Shown here: positions 6,690-8,083 of the stretch, in pieces | How the letters are laid out: each line of letters begins with the position of its first letter | How positions within the stretch are numbered: the first letter of the stretch is position 1 | NCBI GenBank assembly: GCA_030537915.1 | Contig: JAUNUZ010000090.1 | Coordinates: 1-8,083 of the forward strand | Length of the DNA stretch: 8,083 nucleotides | Direction of reading: 5' to 3' | Source: Micrococcales bacterium | GTDB lineage: Bacteria > Actinomycetota > Actinomycetes > Actinomycetales > Dermatophilaceae | The notes under the pieces: model-generated | What the model was told of the DNA's origin: nothing | The model's database searches: none | Seen by the model: the letters and a program-made list of their open reading frames with translations, nothing else | Made by a program: the position numbers and the translations under genes

Positions 6690-6896
6690 GTGAGCGCTGC
6701 TCTGGCAACACCCCTGACTTCGGCCGACCGCTGCGATCGATGTGGCGCCCAGGCTTATGTGCGCGCCCGCCTGCACACCGGCGGCGAACTGCTGTTCTGC
6801 GCCCACCATGGGCGGGAGCACCTGCCCAAGATGCAAGATCTGGCGGTCGAGATTCACGACGAAACCAGTCGGCTGCTCGAGGCGGCGAGACAGTAG
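6690..6896 (+). CDS. Small zinc-ribbon protein, DUF7455 family
   Basis: 68-aa soluble protein of unknown function found across Actinobacteria, often beside topoisomerase or principal sigma-factor genes. After a short N-terminal TPLTSADR it has CDRCGAQAYVRARL (residues 15-28) and ELLFCAHHGREH (33-44). C15 and C18 form one CXXC knuckle and C37 with H40 (or H39) the second half, so one structural zinc is likely; the rest is probably a single helix (about 45-66) rich in charged residues. The start is GTG at 6690 because GGAAGG sits five bases upstream; the frame is open for 95 more codons upstream but that stretch is non-homologous spacer. It diverges from parE and is 36 bp ahead of the DUF456 gene. 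Its promoter region contains an exact 8-bp palindrome, which hints at regulation. No catalytic residues are visible, and I assign no function. Confidence 0.9.
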   Translation: MSAALATPLTSADRCDRCGAQAYVRARLHTGGELLFCAHHGREHLPKMQDLAVEIHDETSRLLEAARQ

Positions 6897-6898
6897 GG

Positions 6899-6932
6899 CT
6901 GACCGCAGGGAATTCAAGAATACGATCGATTC
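6899..6932 (+). promoter_or_regulatory. Candidate leaderless promoter for the DUF456 gene
   Basis: CTGACC (6899-6904, close to TTGACA) and TACGAT (6921-6926, fits TANNNT) are separated by 16 bases, and six bases separate the -10 from the GTG at 6933. The start codon is therefore the expected first transcribed base. No Shine-Dalgarno precedes the GTG, which supports leaderless initiation. The promoter begins three bases after the DUF7455 stop, so the two genes may also share read-through transcripts. Confidence 0.5.
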
Positions 6933-7418
6933 GTGCTAACTACCGTGAGCGTGCTCGCGGGCCTGGCGATTCTCGTCGGGCTCGCGGGCATTGCTATTCC
7001 GGTCCTACCCGGCCTCATCCTCATCTGGGGATCCGTCCTCGTCTGGTCTCTCGCCGCGCAGAACGCCGTCAGTTGGGCCGTCCTGGTCATTTCCACGGCC
7101 CTCGCGATCGCTGGCTGGCTCCTGCAATACCTCATCCCCGGTCGTCGGCTGCGTGATGCCGGGGTGCCGAACCGCTCGACCCTCATCGGTCTGGTCGCGG
7201 GCATGATCGGCTTCTTCCTCATCCCCGTCCTCGGACTGCCGCTGGGCTTCGTCGCGGGGGTCTACCTCGCCGAACTCACGCGGATCGGCCATGAGAGAGC
7301 GTGGGCGTCCACCCGCAGTGCCGTCGCTGCGGCGATGGTGAGCTACGGGATCGAGTTGACCACTGGGCTGCTCATCGCCGGCGCGTTCGTCTTCGGTGCG
7401 TGGCGGGTGCTCTTCTAG
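6933..7418 (+). CDS. DUF456 family membrane protein
   Basis: 161-aa integral membrane protein of unknown function. Hydrophobic segments lie near residues 4-24, 26-42, 47-66, 82-113 (probably a re-entrant pair) and 128-157. Two glycine/proline-rich signatures identify the family: VGLAGIAIPVLPGLILIWG (15-33) and GFFLIPVLGLPLGFVAGVYL (93-112), the latter ending in a conserved acidic residue (E114). DUF456 proteins are small, glycine-zipper-like membrane proteins with no assigned activity. The GTG at 6933 is favoured by the leaderless -10 six bases upstream; in-frame GTG codons at 6945 and 6951 are alternatives that shorten it by four or six residues. It lies 36 bp after the DUF7455 gene and converges with DUF3040 across 27 bp. 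Family assignment is firm; the role is unknown. Confidence 0.92.
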   Translation: MLTTVSVLAGLAILVGLAGIAIPVLPGLILIWGSVLVWSLAAQNAVSWAVLVISTALAIAGWLLQYLIPGRRLRDAGVPNRSTLIGLVAGMIGFFLIPVLGLPLGFVAGVYLAELTRIGHERAWASTRSAVAAAMVSYGIELTTGLLIAGAFVFGAWRVLF

Positions 7419-7445
7419 AAGCTGGGCACTCGCTGCGCGACTCCC

Positions 7446-7910
7446 TCAGAACCTCTGGCCCTCGTCGCGACGCTTGGCCCAGCGCTGCTCCATGCGCTGC
7501 AGGAAGGTTCCCGAGCTCTTGGGCTGCTGCCCGCGCGTCTTGGACACCGGCTTCGCACCGCGGCCGCCCGGGTGGGCGGCACGCGACCCGGGGTTCGAAC
7601 CGGGGACTGCCGCGGCGGGGTTGTCGGCGGCCGCGGGCTGGCCGCGCTTGGCGCGCGAGGGCGTCGCAGCCCAGGCGACGCCGGCGACCATGACGACGAA
7701 ACCTACGACTCCGAGCGCGATGATCTCGGTGGTGACGCCGGCCAGCACAAAAGCAAGGCCGACGACAGCGAAACCGACCCCCACGATGGCACGACGGCGG
7801 TTCGTCGACCCCCGGCGACCCTTCATCGAACTGGCGAACCGTGGGTCCTCGGCATAGAGCGCCTGTTCCATCTGGTCGAGCAGCTTCTGCTCATGCTCGG
7901 ACAGTGGCAC
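7446..7910 (-). CDS. DUF3040 domain-containing membrane protein
   Basis: 154-aa actinobacterial membrane protein of unknown function. The N-terminus MPLSEHEQKLLDQMEQAL, followed by YAEDPRFAS (residues 19-27), is the DUF3040 hallmark: a short acidic amphipathic helix. Basic residues (30-40, RRR at 38-40) precede two transmembrane segments near 41-59 and 62-82, with only TTE between them, making a tight hairpin. The C-terminal 70 residues are Gly/Pro/Ala-rich, basic and probably disordered, ending in a charged helix (about 135-150). The start is GTG at 7910, because AGGAGGT lies five bases upstream and matches the 16S rRNA tail exactly. In many actinobacteria DUF3040 genes lie near mraZ and the division/cell-wall cluster; the window ends too soon to see whether that holds here. 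It converges with DUF456 across 27 bp without a clear terminator. Confidence 0.93.
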   Translation of the reverse strand: MPLSEHEQKLLDQMEQALYAEDPRFASSMKGRRGSTNRRRAIVGVGFAVVGLAFVLAGVTTEIIALGVVGFVVMVAGVAWAATPSRAKRGQPAAADNPAAAVPGSNPGSRAAHPGGRGAKPVSKTRGQQPKSSGTFLQRMEQRWAKRRDEGQRF

Positions 7911-8083
7911 GTAGACCTCCTAGACAATCCCGTCTGAAGCTCGCCGAAGAGACACCTCTGACCCTCGGCGGCCCGAGGCGTCAACGCGTACTGATCCGGC
8001 GTTGTCCCCTGCGCGTCTGGCTGCAGGACACGGATTGAGTACAAGGATAGATCGCCCACCCGGTTTGCGATAGGCCGCCCTGG
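7911..8083. promoter_or_regulatory. Upstream region of the DUF3040 gene, with a hairpin in a candidate promoter spacer
   Basis: No gene is supported in these 173 bp. On the minus strand TTGACG (7984-7979) is a good -35. The next 17 bases contain a perfect 6-bp inverted repeat, CCTCGG (7963-7968) and CCGAGG (7973-7978), around four bases. The -10 expected after it is only TCAGAG, so the promoter call is weak. On the plus strand AGGACA and TAGATC, 17 bases apart around 8027-8055, could start a gene beyond the right edge. Confidence 0.35.

Noticed and set aside
7592..7601. GGTTCGAACC, which looks like a tRNA T-arm
   Set aside because: It lies within the DUF3040 reading frame (Pro-Gly-Ser-Asn-Pro), the flanks do not form a 5-bp T-stem with a 7-base loop, and no acceptor, D or anticodon arms are found around it.
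1..8083. Mobile element, CRISPR, phage or defence system
   Set aside because: No transposase, integrase, terminal inverted repeats, direct target duplications, spaced repeat array or nuclease/toxin-like gene is visible; all seven genes belong to ordinary chromosomal families.

Overview
The window is GC-rich chromosomal DNA from an actinobacterium. This rests on the high GC, frequent GTG starts, and three families largely typical of Actinobacteria: DUF3040, the DUF7455 small zinc protein, and a ParE-type topoisomerase subunit with a divergent DUF7455 gene. I cannot place it at genus level; a Micrococcales-like lineage is a guess. No mobile element, CRISPR array, rRNA, tRNA or toxin-antitoxin module is visible. 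The region looks like ordinary, vertically inherited housekeeping sequence.

Left part (1-2834, minus strand): a 12-helix APC-family amino-acid permease is followed, 198 bp downstream on the same strand, by an M20 metallopeptidase of the acetylornithine deacetylase (ArgE) type. The ArgE gene runs off the left edge, so its stop is missing. The pair could handle amino acids or N-acetylated amino acids, but co-transcription is not proven because the gap holds GC-rich hairpins.

Middle (2835-6297): a 183-bp divergent spacer with a pair of 8-bp direct repeats separates the permease from a plus-strand sucrase/ferredoxin-like (Apd1-like) protein. That protein has the CX8C and HX3H ligand set of a bis-histidinyl [2Fe-2S] site. 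It converges on the large minus-strand parE gene (topoisomerase IV subunit B, 699 aa from a GTG with a strong Shine-Dalgarno). The 172-bp convergent gap carries several inverted repeats that are probably terminators.

Right part (6298-8083): a 392-bp divergent spacer separates parE from a 68-aa zinc-ribbon protein (DUF7455). A perfect 8-bp palindrome overlaps the predicted -10/+1 of the DUF7455 gene. A 161-aa DUF456 membrane protein follows 36 bp later, with what looks like its own leaderless promoter. It converges on a DUF3040 membrane protein on the minus strand. The last 173 bp are non-coding.

No undescribed multi-gene system is evident. The most useful second looks are the DUF7455 palindromic operator candidate, the two leaderless starts with identical -10 to start spacing, the direct repeats in the permease/ferredoxin spacer, and the metal-ligand pattern of the ferredoxin-like protein.
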